Assembly (NCBI GenBank): GCA_016302725.1
Contig: JAEDNB010000024.1
Coordinates: forward strand, 1-16,969
Direction of reading: 5' to 3'
DNA from: Lentisphaeria bacterium
Lineage (GTDB): Bacteria; Verrucomicrobiota; Lentisphaeria; Oligosphaerales; Oligosphaeraceae
Length of the DNA: 16,969 bases
The notes under the pieces were generated by a model. It saw nothing but the letters and a program-made list of their open reading frames with translations, did not search any database and had not been told where the DNA came from. Positions 1 through 9,341 of this stretch are shown in pieces (positions within the stretch are counted from its first letter, which is position 1; each line of letters begins with the position of its first letter). The position numbers were made by a program, and so were the translations under genes.

Positions 1-3000
1 GTGGACGGAGACGGCGTCTGGCAGGTGAACGAACCTGTCTTCTTCGACACCGACCGGGTCTACACCCTGCCCTGGATGGATGCCGTCCTGGACAGCGACT
101 CCCTGGCCTCCCAGGGCGCCGGCACCAAGACCGTGAGCCTGGAGAATGACCAGCTGGCCCTCTTCCCCGCGGCCCCCGTCCCCGGCGGCGAGTTCATTGA
201 CGGCGCACTCTACCTCTTCTACCTGGACGTGGATGGCGACGCCAACCGCAACTTCGATCCCTTCCACGACGTGGTCATCGCCCGCCTGGGAGACGGCACC
301 GCCATGCCCGCCCACGAAGTGCTGGCCACCGACCAGGTGGTCCTCTCCCCCGCCTTCGCCCAGGATGGGCAGGAGTTCCGGGTGGACGAGCACCTGGGCG
401 AAGCCCTGGTTCCCTTCAAGGCCACCGACTACCTGAAGGCCAGCACCCCCGCCCAGGAGAACTACACCCAGGAGAATGCCCTCATCCTCTCTGTGGACGA
501 CCTCTGGGAGGACATGGAGATGACCTGGGAGTTCCTGGTGAATGGCGACCGCACCATCCGCCGCTTCACCCCCAAGGCCGATAGCCCTGCCTTCGCCACC
601 GAGGAAAGCGCCATGAGCGCCATCATCGGACTGGACATCGCCAACAGCGGCGCCCCCGATGTGATCCTCTCCAGCGTCCGTGTCAACTTCAACAACGTGG
701 GCGGATGGGTCACCAGCGACTTCTGCGCCCTCGCCAAGGACAAGACCTCCGGCGTCCAGCTGTGGCGCGACATGGACGGCAACGGCGTCTTCAATCCCGC
801 CATCGACGCCATCGTCCCCCTGGCCGGCACCCCCGCCTGGAGCCAGAATGGCACCACGCAGTCCGTCACCCTGGCCCCCGCCTCCTTGAACGACATCACC
901 GGCGCGACCCAGGACGGCCTCTACGACTTCTTCGTGGTGGTCATCCCCAGCGTCACCGCCAACAACACCGAACTCAACAATGACGGCGACAAGTTCACCG
1001 CCTACGTGGGCGTCGGCGACGTCTCCCTCAACAAGACCCTGACCCAGAGCGCTGCGGTCACCACCGGAATCATCACCATCGACTCCAAGCCCCCGCAGTT
1101 GGAGAATGCCGCCGCCCTGGCCGCAGGCGGACAGCTCCTGGATACCGTCACCCTGGTCTTCGACGAGGGCATGAAGCGCCTCCAGGGCAATGATGTCTCC
1201 GTCTGGACCGTCACCGACATCGCCACCGGCCACGACTACAAGGTCACCGACTGGAGCCTCTCCAGCACTGGGAAGACCGTGACCCTGACCCTGGCCGCCG
1301 CCGAGGGCAGGGTGCCCTCGGACTACTCCAACGGCGACGTAAAGGTCACTGCCGTCTTCACCGAAGACACCGCCCTTGTGGACTACGCCGGCAACCCTGC
1401 CGAAATCGTGGCCGCCAAGGCCACCAGCCAGGCCGAACCCATCGATCCCGACCCCGGGGAGCCCGGTCCCATCGATCCCGACCCCGAGGATCCCACCAAG
1501 GAGGACTCCGACCTGGATGGCATTGCCGACGAGTGGGAGCTGAAGTGGTTCGGCGACCTCGCCACCGCTAACAAAACCACCGACTTCGACGGAGACGGGC
1601 TGCCCGACCTCTACGAATACAGGATGGGCTACGACCCCACCAGGAAAATCACCCCCAACCGGAAGCATTTCGTCCTCCTGGAGAACGGCAAGTATCTGCA
1701 GGTGACCCAGGACGGCAAGGGCCGCTTCCTGCTCGCCGGAACCACCACCGAGGTCACCGACATGGTGGTGGGCCTGGATGAACTGCTCACCGCCCTGGAC
1801 AGCGAGGTGGACTATGACGGAGACCAGTTGGGCAACGACATGGAACTGGAAATCTTCGGCACCGATCCCTGCCTGAAGGACACCGACGGCGACAGCCTCT
1901 CCGACTGGGAGGAGGTCATGGTCTCCACCGACCCCACCAATCCCGCCGATCCCTGGTACAACCGCGGCCTGGACCTCATCACCGCCGCACACCAGGCCTA
2001 CGTCCTCGCCTACGATGAGGAGGCCAACGCCTTCGTGAAGGTCCCCCGCATCGTGGCCGAGCGCACCGCCCCCTACGCCAAGGTGAATGACTTCAACGGA
2101 ATGGTGTCCGACCTCTCCACCTGGTCCGGGGAACTCTGGTTCAACCTCCATGCGGCCTCCAGCCTGGACGGCACTCTCTTCCAGAAGACAGCCGACCGCA
2201 AGGGAGCCAAGGCCGACTTCTGGTTCGGCCTGAAGGACGGCAAGCTCACCCTCACGGTGCGGGATGCCCTCTCCCTCACCAAGGTGAAGACCTTCGCCCT
2301 GGATTGGCAGGTGCCCGTCCAGAAGTGGGTCCACGCCGCCTTCGTGGTGCACCAGGTGGAAGCCTCCCGCGCGCAAATCACCATCCTGGCCTACGCCGAC
2401 GGCGAAGAGCACCTCTTCGACTCTGGCAAAGTCGCCGCCAAGCTGGGCGCCTCCACCGAGGATGGCGACCTGGTCTTCGGCGACCTGGACACCGCCTCCA
2501 CCCGCCTCTCCGTGGTGATGGATGAAGCCCGCCTCTGGAACATGGCCCTGGAACTGGACTACATCCGCCTCAACCGCAATGTCTTCCTTGCCGAGGACAC
2601 CACCGACCTGGCGGCCTACTTCAACTTCAACTACACCGTCGCCTCCGGAAAGCAGGTGGCCGCCGTCACCTACAAGACCCGCCTCGACCTGGCCGCCGCC
2701 CTCTCCCGCGCCTCCAGCAACCTGCAGAGAGCCCAGGAGAACTACGACACCGTCAAGGCCGCGTACGACGAAACCAGCAATCCCGGCGATGACCTGAAGC
2801 AAGAGATGGCCAACGCCGAAGCCTGGCTCTCCTACGCCCAGTCTTCCTATCGCCAGGCGCTCTCCCTCTACCAGAAGGAGATGGCCACCGACGGCATGAC
2901 CGCCGCCTTCCAGGGCGAAGCCTGCCTCTCCATCACCGACTCCGAGGAATACCAGAATGGAGACTCCGACGGGGATGGCATTGCCGACTGGTGGGAGTAC

Positions 3001-6000
3001 TCCTTCTTCGGCGACCTCATCACCGCCGACCAGGATAGCGACAGCGATGGAGACCTCCTCTCCGACTACTACGAGTATATCCTCCGCGGCGAAGGGGCCG
3101 ATCCCACCGATCCCTTCTCCCTTGTGGGCGACAAGGAAACCCTGGATGGCGATGCCGACTCCGACGGGGACGGACTCACCAATGCCGAGGAGATGACCTA
3201 CGGCACCGATCCGCTCAACGTGGACTCCGATGACGACGGCGTCTCCGACAAGATCGAAATCGCCTTCGACGCAAACCCGCTCCATCCCATGTCCGTCGTG
3301 GTCCTCAAGTCCACCGGCATGCCCCTGGAGGGAGTCACCTGGAACGAGGTGAAGGACACCGACTGGAGCCTCTACCGCTCCACCGAGGCCCCCAGCCGCT
3401 CCCTCGACCTGGGCGCCCTGGACGGCGACCTGGAACTGCCCTATCCCGACCGCTTCGCCGTGGGCACCATGGAGAAGGGACGCTACGACAAGGTCTACTC
3501 CGGTGACTTCACCTTGGAAATGTGGGTCAGGGCCGAGGGCGCCAACAGCGGCATCCTCTTCGAAACCCGCTCCTCCGATACCGGCTGGGGCTGGAGATTC
3601 CTCCTGGACAACGGCATCCCCAAGGGCGAAATCTTCAACGCCTACGGCGAGGTCGTGGCCATGGTCGGCGGCGAGGGCGCCACTCCCGCCCTCCAGCCCT
3701 CCGTCTGGACCTATCTCGCCCTGAACTGGAACAGCGAGGCCAGGACCTTGAGCATCTACCGCGACAAGGTCGCCTACATCGCCTCCTTCCCCGTGGGCTA
3801 TGACGTGGACTTCGGAAAGACCTCCGAATTCGCCCGCATCGGAAAGATCGAAGGCGTGGCCATCGACGAATTCCGCTTCTGGGGCGAGACCCGCACCCCC
3901 GAACAGGTGGAATACTGGGCCGAGAAGATCGTCCCCAGCCCCCTCAACGCCATCATCTCCTATGCCAACATGAGGGATGGCCTGGGCAACGTCTCCGAAG
4001 AGCGCTTCATGGAACGCGACTACCAGTTGCGCGCCAACTACCGCTTCGACGACGGCGGGCAGTCCGTGGAGGACTTCGCCCACTTCCAGAAGGAAGGCTA
4101 CGCCGTGAAGGTGGCCGAGGGCTCCATCTTCGACGCTTCCCAGGGCGCCAAGGCAATCGGTGGCGTGGATGACGTGGACGGAGATGGAATCCCCGAATGG
4201 TGGATGAAGACCTGGAAGCTCAACACCTTCCCCAACGCCAACGACAATCTGCCTTACGTCGGTTGGCTCCAGGTGCCCGGACACCAGCAGTCCTACACTG
4301 GCACCAGCCGTTGGCAGGATATGCTCATGTGGGAGGATACCTCCATCGTCGGCCTCTTCGGATACCAGTACGGCGTGGGCTACACCAGCCTGGGCGGCTC
4401 CACCGCCTACAGCACCACCTGGAACCTCGGACGCCTCGCCAGCCTGACCTACTCCAAGAGCGGACTCGGCGAAGTGGGCGGCGGCAAGCCTGACGGCGGA
4501 TACATCGCCGACAACCACCAGCTGGGCGTGGACATGGCCTTCGTGACCATGCACAAGTACATCAACCTTGACGTGGCCCCCAAGGAGGCCTACATGTCCA
4601 CCGTCACCACCCTGGGCGCACAGGTCACCGCCATCATCCTCAATGGGCATACCCTCACCGAAGAGGAGTTGGCCGCCGGCCACAATCTGGCCGAGCACCT
4701 CAAGGCAGGCCGCAACCAGGTCGTGGTGGTCTGGTCCCGTCACGTGGTCAATACTGTCAAGTTCAAGATCGGCGAAGATACCGAATACGAGCGTGAATAC
4801 TTCAACGGCTCCATCGACGTCGACCTGACCGTGGACAACAAACTGGTCATCGCCAAGGGACATGACTACCGCTACGACCCGCGCGCCGTGTGGTACTACC
4901 GCGCCACCACCAAGGACTACGCTGTCAAGTCCATGAGTGCCTCCTTCGGCAACGTGGGGGCCGACAACAACGGCTACATCCTCAACCACTCCATCGTGGG
5001 AACCACCCTGGATCCCTACGCCTACCAGTATGGCGCACTGAACGACAAGGACAACGATGGCATCGACCTCTACAACGAGTACCTCATCGGCAGCAACCCC
5101 GCCAGCAGGGATTCCGACAACAACGGAATCTTCGACGGCAAGGAAGACTACGACGGGGATGGCATCATCAACGGCATCGAAATCTCCACCCTCTTCACCG
5201 ATCCCCTCTGCGAAGACACGGACAATGACGGTGTCAGCGACTCCGCTGAACGCGCCAGCGCCAGCGATCCCAGCGACTGGAACAGCCCCGTCAACTACCT
5301 CTTCCTCCAGACCGACGGAAGCAAGGACGGTTATCTCCAGATGCCTCTCCAGAGCCGATTCGCCCTCTCCACCTTCACCCTGGAGGCCATGGTCTACGCA
5401 CAGGAGCCCACCCAGGGAGGCCTCATCCTCCAGAGGGTGGTGGGCACCGTGGACGAGAACAAGCCCCTGCTGAACTACGAGCTGGGACTCACCAAGGATG
5501 GAAAGCCCTACGTGGCCCTCTCCGACAAGGAAGGCGACACCAGCGGCCGCACCCTCACCGCCCCCTATGCCATGGAGGCCGAGAAGTGGACCCACCTGGC
5601 CGCCTCCTTCGACGGAGACACCAACATCATCACCCTCTACGTGGATGGTGTCCAGGTGGCCAATGGACTCTCCTCCTCCCAGCCCATCACCAGCGGCCCT
5701 GCACTGGTCTACACCCGCGCCGGCGCCGGCTTCAAGGGCGGCATCGATGAACTCCGCTTCTGGGACGTGGTCCGCACCCCCGCCCAAATCCAGGAGAACA
5801 TGGATGTGGCCCTCAAGGGCGATGACGACGGCCTGGTGGCCTACTACCGCTTCGACGACGTCAACCTGGACAAGCGCGCGGCCCTGGCCGGCGCCTCCGA
5901 CGAGGAACTCCGCGCCGACGCGAGCCTCTATCCCACCTACCTCTACTGCGCCGACAGCAACGCCATCAACGCCTTCGACTGGCGCAATGGCTGGACCAAC

Positions 6001-9000
6001 GCCGCCCGCCTGTGCGGCACTGCCACCGTGGTGGAGGATCCCGAACACGCCAGTGCCTTCGACGTGGGCATCTACGCCTACTCCCACGGCACCCAGGAGG
6101 GAGACGAGGATCCCGGATTCGCCTACCTGGCTCCCCTGGGCAGCGGCATGCCCAGCGACATCCTCCAGGCGGTCATCCTCTCCTACCCCGCCACGGCGGC
6201 CACCGACAGCGTGTCCTACAAGTACTTCTGGCTGAAGAGCCCCGCCGAGGGATACCAGGTGGATGACCTGACCTACTCCTCCGACAGCCTCTACGAGGTC
6301 GCCACGGGCAGCGCGCTTCCCAACAACCTGGTGCTGGGAACCGGCGCCGAACTGGAACTGGAGAGCGTTGCCGTCAGCGTCGGCGACTACATCCAGCTCA
6401 TCGTGGCCGCGGTCAACTCCGATGGCGTCACCAGCGTCTTGAGCGCCTCCAAGGTGATTGCCCTGAAGGAAGCCGACAGCGAGCACGCGGTGCCTGCCTC
6501 CCTGGTGCTGGTCTCCCCCACCAAGGACCAGGATGGGCTGCCCGCCGGACGCGCCCTGGAAGTCAAGGTCCGCAACGTCAACGACTTCGCTGGCATCGCC
6601 CACGTGGCCTGGTACCGGAACATGGTCCTCACCAAGACCGCCAGCCAGTCCATCGGCGCCAACGAGACCGCCAGCCTGGTCATGAATGACGTGAGCAAGG
6701 TCCAGCAGGGCGATGTCTGGTCCTTCAAGGTGTGGCTGGAACGGGAGGGCTCCAGTGCCCGCTCCCGCGCCATCCCGCCCGCCCCCGCCGCCGATGGCTC
6801 CATGGTCAAGGCCGAGTGGATCTACCTCCAGATTGGCACCGGCTTCGACGAGGAAATCGATGACAGCGGCAAGAAGACCTACGGTGAACCCACCATCCCC
6901 GCCACCGTCAAACTGACTCCCGTGGCTCCCGACACCAACTCCATCCTCATGGCCACCGCCTCCGGCTCCACCTGCAAGTACGCCTTCAACTACTACTACC
7001 AGTGGTACTACAAGGCCGTCACTTCCAGCGGCTATGTCCTGGCGGCCGGGCAGGACCTGCCCTACTGGCAGCCCGCCGTGGGAGACATCTCCGACGACAT
7101 GGGCCTCACGGAGACTGGCTTCCTCACCTACGCCCTGGATGCCGGCGACCAGGTCTACTGCGCCGTCTACGCCATGAACGTCTACGGCGAGAAGTCCCGC
7201 GCCAAGGTCTCCAACGTGGTGATCATCCAGGAGGATACCTCCGCTGGCGCCTACTACGAACGCAACGACGACTACACTACCGCGCGGCCCATCTACAGCA
7301 AGACCTCGTGGCTGAACACCGCCGATCCCATGGTCCAGACCCACACCTTCAAGTCGGTGGAGGATGACGACTGGGTGAAGTTCGTGGTGCCCCAGGGCAG
7401 AGACAACCGCCGCATGCTGGTGACCTTCGAGACCAACACTGGAACCATGTATACCCATGGCTACAACAAGGAGCTCTTCACCATCCCCGATACCGCCCTG
7501 GAGGTCTACAAGCAGGGCAAGGACGGGAAACTGGGCAAGCAGGTGATCTCCGTCACCGACTTCTCCTCCAACGACAACAGCGGAGACTGCACGGTCTTCG
7601 CCCGCTTCGATAGGCTCCCCTTGGAACCCGGCATCTACTACATCCATGTCTGGAGCCAGAAGCGCTCCTCCTACGACGTGGGCGTGGAGTACTTCATGCA
7701 CCTCTACATGGAGCCTGAGGCCTGGAATGGCGACGAGATTACCTGGGTAAACCAGGATGAGGACCAGCCCCGCCTGTCCCTGACTCCTGCCGCCCCCGGC
7801 GCCACGGATGACCTGGTGGCCAAGTTGAATGCCGTCGCCTACACTCCCGAGGGAGAGCGCATCACCGACTACCGCTACCTCTGGTATCGGAATGGCGTCG
7901 TGGTGCCCCTCAAGGGTGTCACCAGCGTGGAGAGCTTCGCCACCAGACGCTACCTCCTGGAGCAGGCCGTGAAGGACGCCGACACCATCGTCGCCGACAT
8001 GACCGCCGAAGGCGAAGTCTGGAAGTGCGAGGTCTACCCCTACTCCAAGGAGTATGGATTCGGAAATCCCATCGCCTCCAACGCGGTCCAGGTGGGCGCC
8101 TCCTCCTGGCAGATGACCCTCACCACCCGCAAGGCCTTCAAGAGCGGAGCCACTGTGGTGGCCGGCGACGAGACGGTCAAGCTGGGTTGGGGCGAGTTCG
8201 CCACCTTCGGCTATGATCCCAGCCTGGACATCGCCATGCCCAGCCTGACGGTCCCCGCCGGAGACGGCACCTACGTCCGCCAGCCCCTGGCGCAGGGCGC
8301 CCTCTACTCCATTGGCTTCACCAATGAGTTCCCCGCCCTCACCACGGATGTGCGCCCCTACGGCAACACCTCCACCTGGTTCCTGGTGGCGGAAATGGGC
8401 GATCCCAAGAGCGACATCATCCAGGAGTTCGCCCTCTGCTGGGACGGGACGGGCCTGCCCACCTCCAACGCCAGCGGCCTGACGGTGACCCAGATGCGCA
8501 AGCGCGTGGATGGATACTTCGAGCCCGTCCTGGGCGCCACCACCACCATCACGCCTGGAACCGCCGGCGAAATCACCCTCACGGGCGACAAGCTGAACAA
8601 CCTCCAGGTGGATGAAAATGGACAGAAGTACGCCATCTTCCGCGTGACCATCGGCGCACCCGACTCCATGCAGACCATCACCCTCAAGCCCGGATGGAAC
8701 CTGGTGGCCCTGCCCCTGACGCCCATGAACGGCTCCGTGGACGACGTCTTCAGCGTCAACGGCAGCAAGCTCTACAGTGGCTCCGTCTGGCAGTATGAGG
8801 GCGGCCGCTACGTCGCCGCCACCAACCTGGTGGCCACCCGCGGATACTGGCTCTACGCCAAGACCGCCGCCACGGTGAATGTCTACGGCACCGCCGAAAA
8901 TGATGTCATCAGCCTCTCCAAGGGCTTCAACATCATCGGCCCCGTCTACGACATCGCCGACTTCGAGGCCATGTACAAGAAGGCCTATCCCTCCGTCTAC

Positions 9001-9174
9001 GAGAAGATTGCCAGGAACGCCGAAGGCGGCCTCGAAATCTACAAGTTCAACCCCGCCGATGGCGGCTACGAACTGGCGGTGGAAAATGGCAAGTATGTCC
9101 TCAAGGTGGGCACGGGCTACTGGATCAAGGCCACCGAGGCAGTGGAACTGCCTGTGGTGATCCCCGAGAAGTAG
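1..9174 (+). CDS. Giant multidomain extracellular protein with LamG and Ca-binding repeats (5' end outside window)
   Basis: The frame is open from base 1 to a TAG at 9172-9174 (3057 residues). The first codons (VDGDGVW) align with residues 258-264 (MDGNGVF) inside a second copy of the same module, so base 1 is internal and the true start lies upstream. Visible order: two beta modules with DxDGNG loops (1-110, 240-355); a Big-like domain (365-475); a Pro-Asp linker (480-498); DxDxDG thrombospondin-3-like repeats (502-550, 601-651, 986-1096, 1390-1400, 1681-1762); LamG-like jelly rolls ending in DE-R-W motifs at 841, 1289 and 1916; a predicted coiled coil (894-962); a sugar-binding-like sandwich with an 'LNG...GRNQVVVVW' pattern (about 1500-1600); Ig-like modules with WY and GD-W/Y motifs (2160-2275, 2297-2412, 2586-2700); a PPC-like domain (2416-2575); and a tandem GWN/GYW module (2893-3053). 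I infer a secreted or cell-surface adhesin or glycan-binding protein. No catalytic motif was recognised. Codon use is C-rich, unlike the downstream genes. Confidence 0.9.
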   Translation: MDGDGVWQVNEPVFFDTDRVYTLPWMDAVLDSDSLASQGAGTKTVSLENDQLALFPAAPVPGGEFIDGALYLFYLDVDGDANRNFDPFHDVVIARLGDGTAMPAHEVLATDQVVLSPAFAQDGQEFRVDEHLGEALVPFKATDYLKASTPAQENYTQENALILSVDDLWEDMEMTWEFLVNGDRTIRRFTPKADSPAFATEESAMSAIIGLDIANSGAPDVILSSVRVNFNNVGGWVTSDFCALAKDKTSGVQLWRDMDGNGVFNPAIDAIVPLAGTPAWSQNGTTQSVTLAPASLNDITGATQDGLYDFFVVVIPSVTANNTELNNDGDKFTAYVGVGDVSLNKTLTQSAAVTTGIITIDSKPPQLENAAALAAGGQLLDTVTLVFDEGMKRLQGNDVSVWTVTDIATGHDYKVTDWSLSSTGKTVTLTLAAAEGRVPSDYSNGDVKVTAVFTEDTALVDYAGNPAEIVAAKATSQAEPIDPDPGEPGPIDPDPEDPTKEDSDLDGIADEWELKWFGDLATANKTTDFDGDGLPDLYEYRMGYDPTRKITPNRKHFVLLENGKYLQVTQDGKGRFLLAGTTTEVTDMVVGLDELLTALDSEVDYDGDQLGNDMELEIFGTDPCLKDTDGDSLSDWEEVMVSTDPTNPADPWYNRGLDLITAAHQAYVLAYDEEANAFVKVPRIVAERTAPYAKVNDFNGMVSDLSTWSGELWFNLHAASSLDGTLFQKTADRKGAKADFWFGLKDGKLTLTVRDALSLTKVKTFALDWQVPVQKWVHAAFVVHQVEASRAQITILAYADGEEHLFDSGKVAAKLGASTEDGDLVFGDLDTASTRLSVVMDEARLWNMALELDYIRLNRNVFLAEDTTDLAAYFNFNYTVASGKQVAAVTYKTRLDLAAALSRASSNLQRAQENYDTVKAAYDETSNPGDDLKQEMANAEAWLSYAQSSYRQALSLYQKEMATDGMTAAFQGEACLSITDSEEYQNGDSDGDGIADWWEYSFFGDLITADQDSDSDGDLLSDYYEYILRGEGADPTDPFSLVGDKETLDGDADSDGDGLTNAEEMTYGTDPLNVDSDDDGVSDKIEIAFDANPLHPMSVVVLKSTGMPLEGVTWNEVKDTDWSLYRSTEAPSRSLDLGALDGDLELPYPDRFAVGTMEKGRYDKVYSGDFTLEMWVRAEGANSGILFETRSSDTGWGWRFLLDNGIPKGEIFNAYGEVVAMVGGEGATPALQPSVWTYLALNWNSEARTLSIYRDKVAYIASFPVGYDVDFGKTSEFARIGKIEGVAIDEFRFWGETRTPEQVEYWAEKIVPSPLNAIISYANMRDGLGNVSEERFMERDYQLRANYRFDDGGQSVEDFAHFQKEGYAVKVAEGSIFDASQGAKAIGGVDDVDGDGIPEWWMKTWKLNTFPNANDNLPYVGWLQVPGHQQSYTGTSRWQDMLMWEDTSIVGLFGYQYGVGYTSLGGSTAYSTTWNLGRLASLTYSKSGLGEVGGGKPDGGYIADNHQLGVDMAFVTMHKYINLDVAPKEAYMSTVTTLGAQVTAIILNGHTLTEEELAAGHNLAEHLKAGRNQVVVVWSRHVVNTVKFKIGEDTEYEREYFNGSIDVDLTVDNKLVIAKGHDYRYDPRAVWYYRATTKDYAVKSMSASFGNVGADNNGYILNHSIVGTTLDPYAYQYGALNDKDNDGIDLYNEYLIGSNPASRDSDNNGIFDGKEDYDGDGIINGIEISTLFTDPLCEDTDNDGVSDSAERASASDPSDWNSPVNYLFLQTDGSKDGYLQMPLQSRFALSTFTLEAMVYAQEPTQGGLILQRVVGTVDENKPLLNYELGLTKDGKPYVALSDKEGDTSGRTLTAPYAMEAEKWTHLAASFDGDTNIITLYVDGVQVANGLSSSQPITSGPALVYTRAGAGFKGGIDELRFWDVVRTPAQIQENMDVALKGDDDGLVAYYRFDDVNLDKRAALAGASDEELRADASLYPTYLYCADSNAINAFDWRNGWTNAARLCGTATVVEDPEHASAFDVGIYAYSHGTQEGDEDPGFAYLAPLGSGMPSDILQAVILSYPATAATDSVSYKYFWLKSPAEGYQVDDLTYSSDSLYEVATGSALPNNLVLGTGAELELESVAVSVGDYIQLIVAAVNSDGVTSVLSASKVIALKEADSEHAVPASLVLVSPTKDQDGLPAGRALEVKVRNVNDFAGIAHVAWYRNMVLTKTASQSIGANETASLVMNDVSKVQQGDVWSFKVWLEREGSSARSRAIPPAPAADGSMVKAEWIYLQIGTGFDEEIDDSGKKTYGEPTIPATVKLTPVAPDTNSILMATASGSTCKYAFNYYYQWYYKAVTSSGYVLAAGQDLPYWQPAVGDISDDMGLTETGFLTYALDAGDQVYCAVYAMNVYGEKSRAKVSNVVIIQEDTSAGAYYERNDDYTTARPIYSKTSWLNTADPMVQTHTFKSVEDDDWVKFVVPQGRDNRRMLVTFETNTGTMYTHGYNKELFTIPDTALEVYKQGKDGKLGKQVISVTDFSSNDNSGDCTVFARFDRLPLEPGIYYIHVWSQKRSSYDVGVEYFMHLYMEPEAWNGDEITWVNQDEDQPRLSLTPAAPGATDDLVAKLNAVAYTPEGERITDYRYLWYRNGVVVPLKGVTSVESFATRRYLLEQAVKDADTIVADMTAEGEVWKCEVYPYSKEYGFGNPIASNAVQVGASSWQMTLTTRKAFKSGATVVAGDETVKLGWGEFATFGYDPSLDIAMPSLTVPAGDGTYVRQPLAQGALYSIGFTNEFPALTTDVRPYGNTSTWFLVAEMGDPKSDIIQEFALCWDGTGLPTSNASGLTVTQMRKRVDGYFEPVLGATTTITPGTAGEITLTGDKLNNLQVDENGQKYAIFRVTIGAPDSMQTITLKPGWNLVALPLTPMNGSVDDVFSVNGSKLYSGSVWQYEGGRYVAATNLVATRGYWLYAKTAATVNVYGTAENDVISLSKGFNIIGPVYDIADFEAMYKKAYPSVYEKIARNAEGGLEIYKFNPADGGYELAVENGKYVLKVGTGYWIKATEAVELPVVIPEK

Positions 9175-9187
9175 CCCCGAAAGCAAG

Positions 9188-9213
9188 GCGGGGAGGGTGA
9201 AGGCCCTCCCCGC
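9188..9213 (+). terminator. Strong GC hairpin just after the giant gene
   Basis: GCGGGGAGGG (9188-9197) and CCCTCCCCGC (9204-9213) form a perfect 10-bp stem with a 6-nt loop, starting 13 bases after the stop codon. No T-run follows, so alone it is probably a 3'-stabilising hairpin. It may help the T-tailed hairpin immediately downstream. Confidence 0.6.
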
Positions 9214-9222
9214 GGAATCCTC

Positions 9223-9262
9223 GGCCGGAGTTCTCCCCCAACAGGAGGCCTCCGGCCTTTTT
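9223..9262 (+). terminator. Rho-independent terminator of the giant gene
   Basis: GGCCGGAG (9223-9230) pairs perfectly with CTCCGGCC (9250-9257). Inside it, CTCC (9233-9236) pairs with GGAG (9244-9247) across a small internal loop. TTTTT follows at 9258-9262. Stem plus T-tail is the classic intrinsic terminator layout and separates the giant gene from the downstream operon. Confidence 0.85.
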
Positions 9263-9293
9263 GCGTACTACCCCAGGTGCCATCAACACGGAG

Positions 9294-9322
9294 GGTTGAC
9301 CCATGCTCCGCATGGACCAACC
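9294..9322. repeat. 29-bp imperfect palindrome (REP-like hairpin module)
   Basis: GGTTG (9294-9298), a 2x2 mismatch AC/AC, CCATGC (9301-9306), loop TCC, GCATGG (9310-9315), then CAACC (9318-9322). Either strand can fold into a hairpin of 5 + 6 bp. The right arm continues into the sequence shared, inverted, with the right edge of the window. The layout resembles REP-type intergenic palindromes, but no transposase is present in the window. Confidence 0.75.
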
Positions 9323-9335
9323 GGTTTTATTGCTT
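9307..9335 (+). repeat. Left copy of a dispersed inverted repeat
   Basis: Bases 9307-9324 (TCCGCATGGACCAACCGG) recur exactly, inverted, at 16952-16969. TTATTGCTT (9327-9335) recurs inverted at 16929-16937. Two bases separate the blocks here and fourteen in the other copy. In both copies a CTAG cluster follows on the same side, so this is one repeat family in two orientations. Confidence 0.85.
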
Positions 9336-9341
9336 AAAAAA

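Noticed and set aside
9294..9322. Integron attC site or insertion-sequence terminal repeat
   Set aside because: No integrase, transposase or target duplication is visible, and the conserved attC core sequences are not present.
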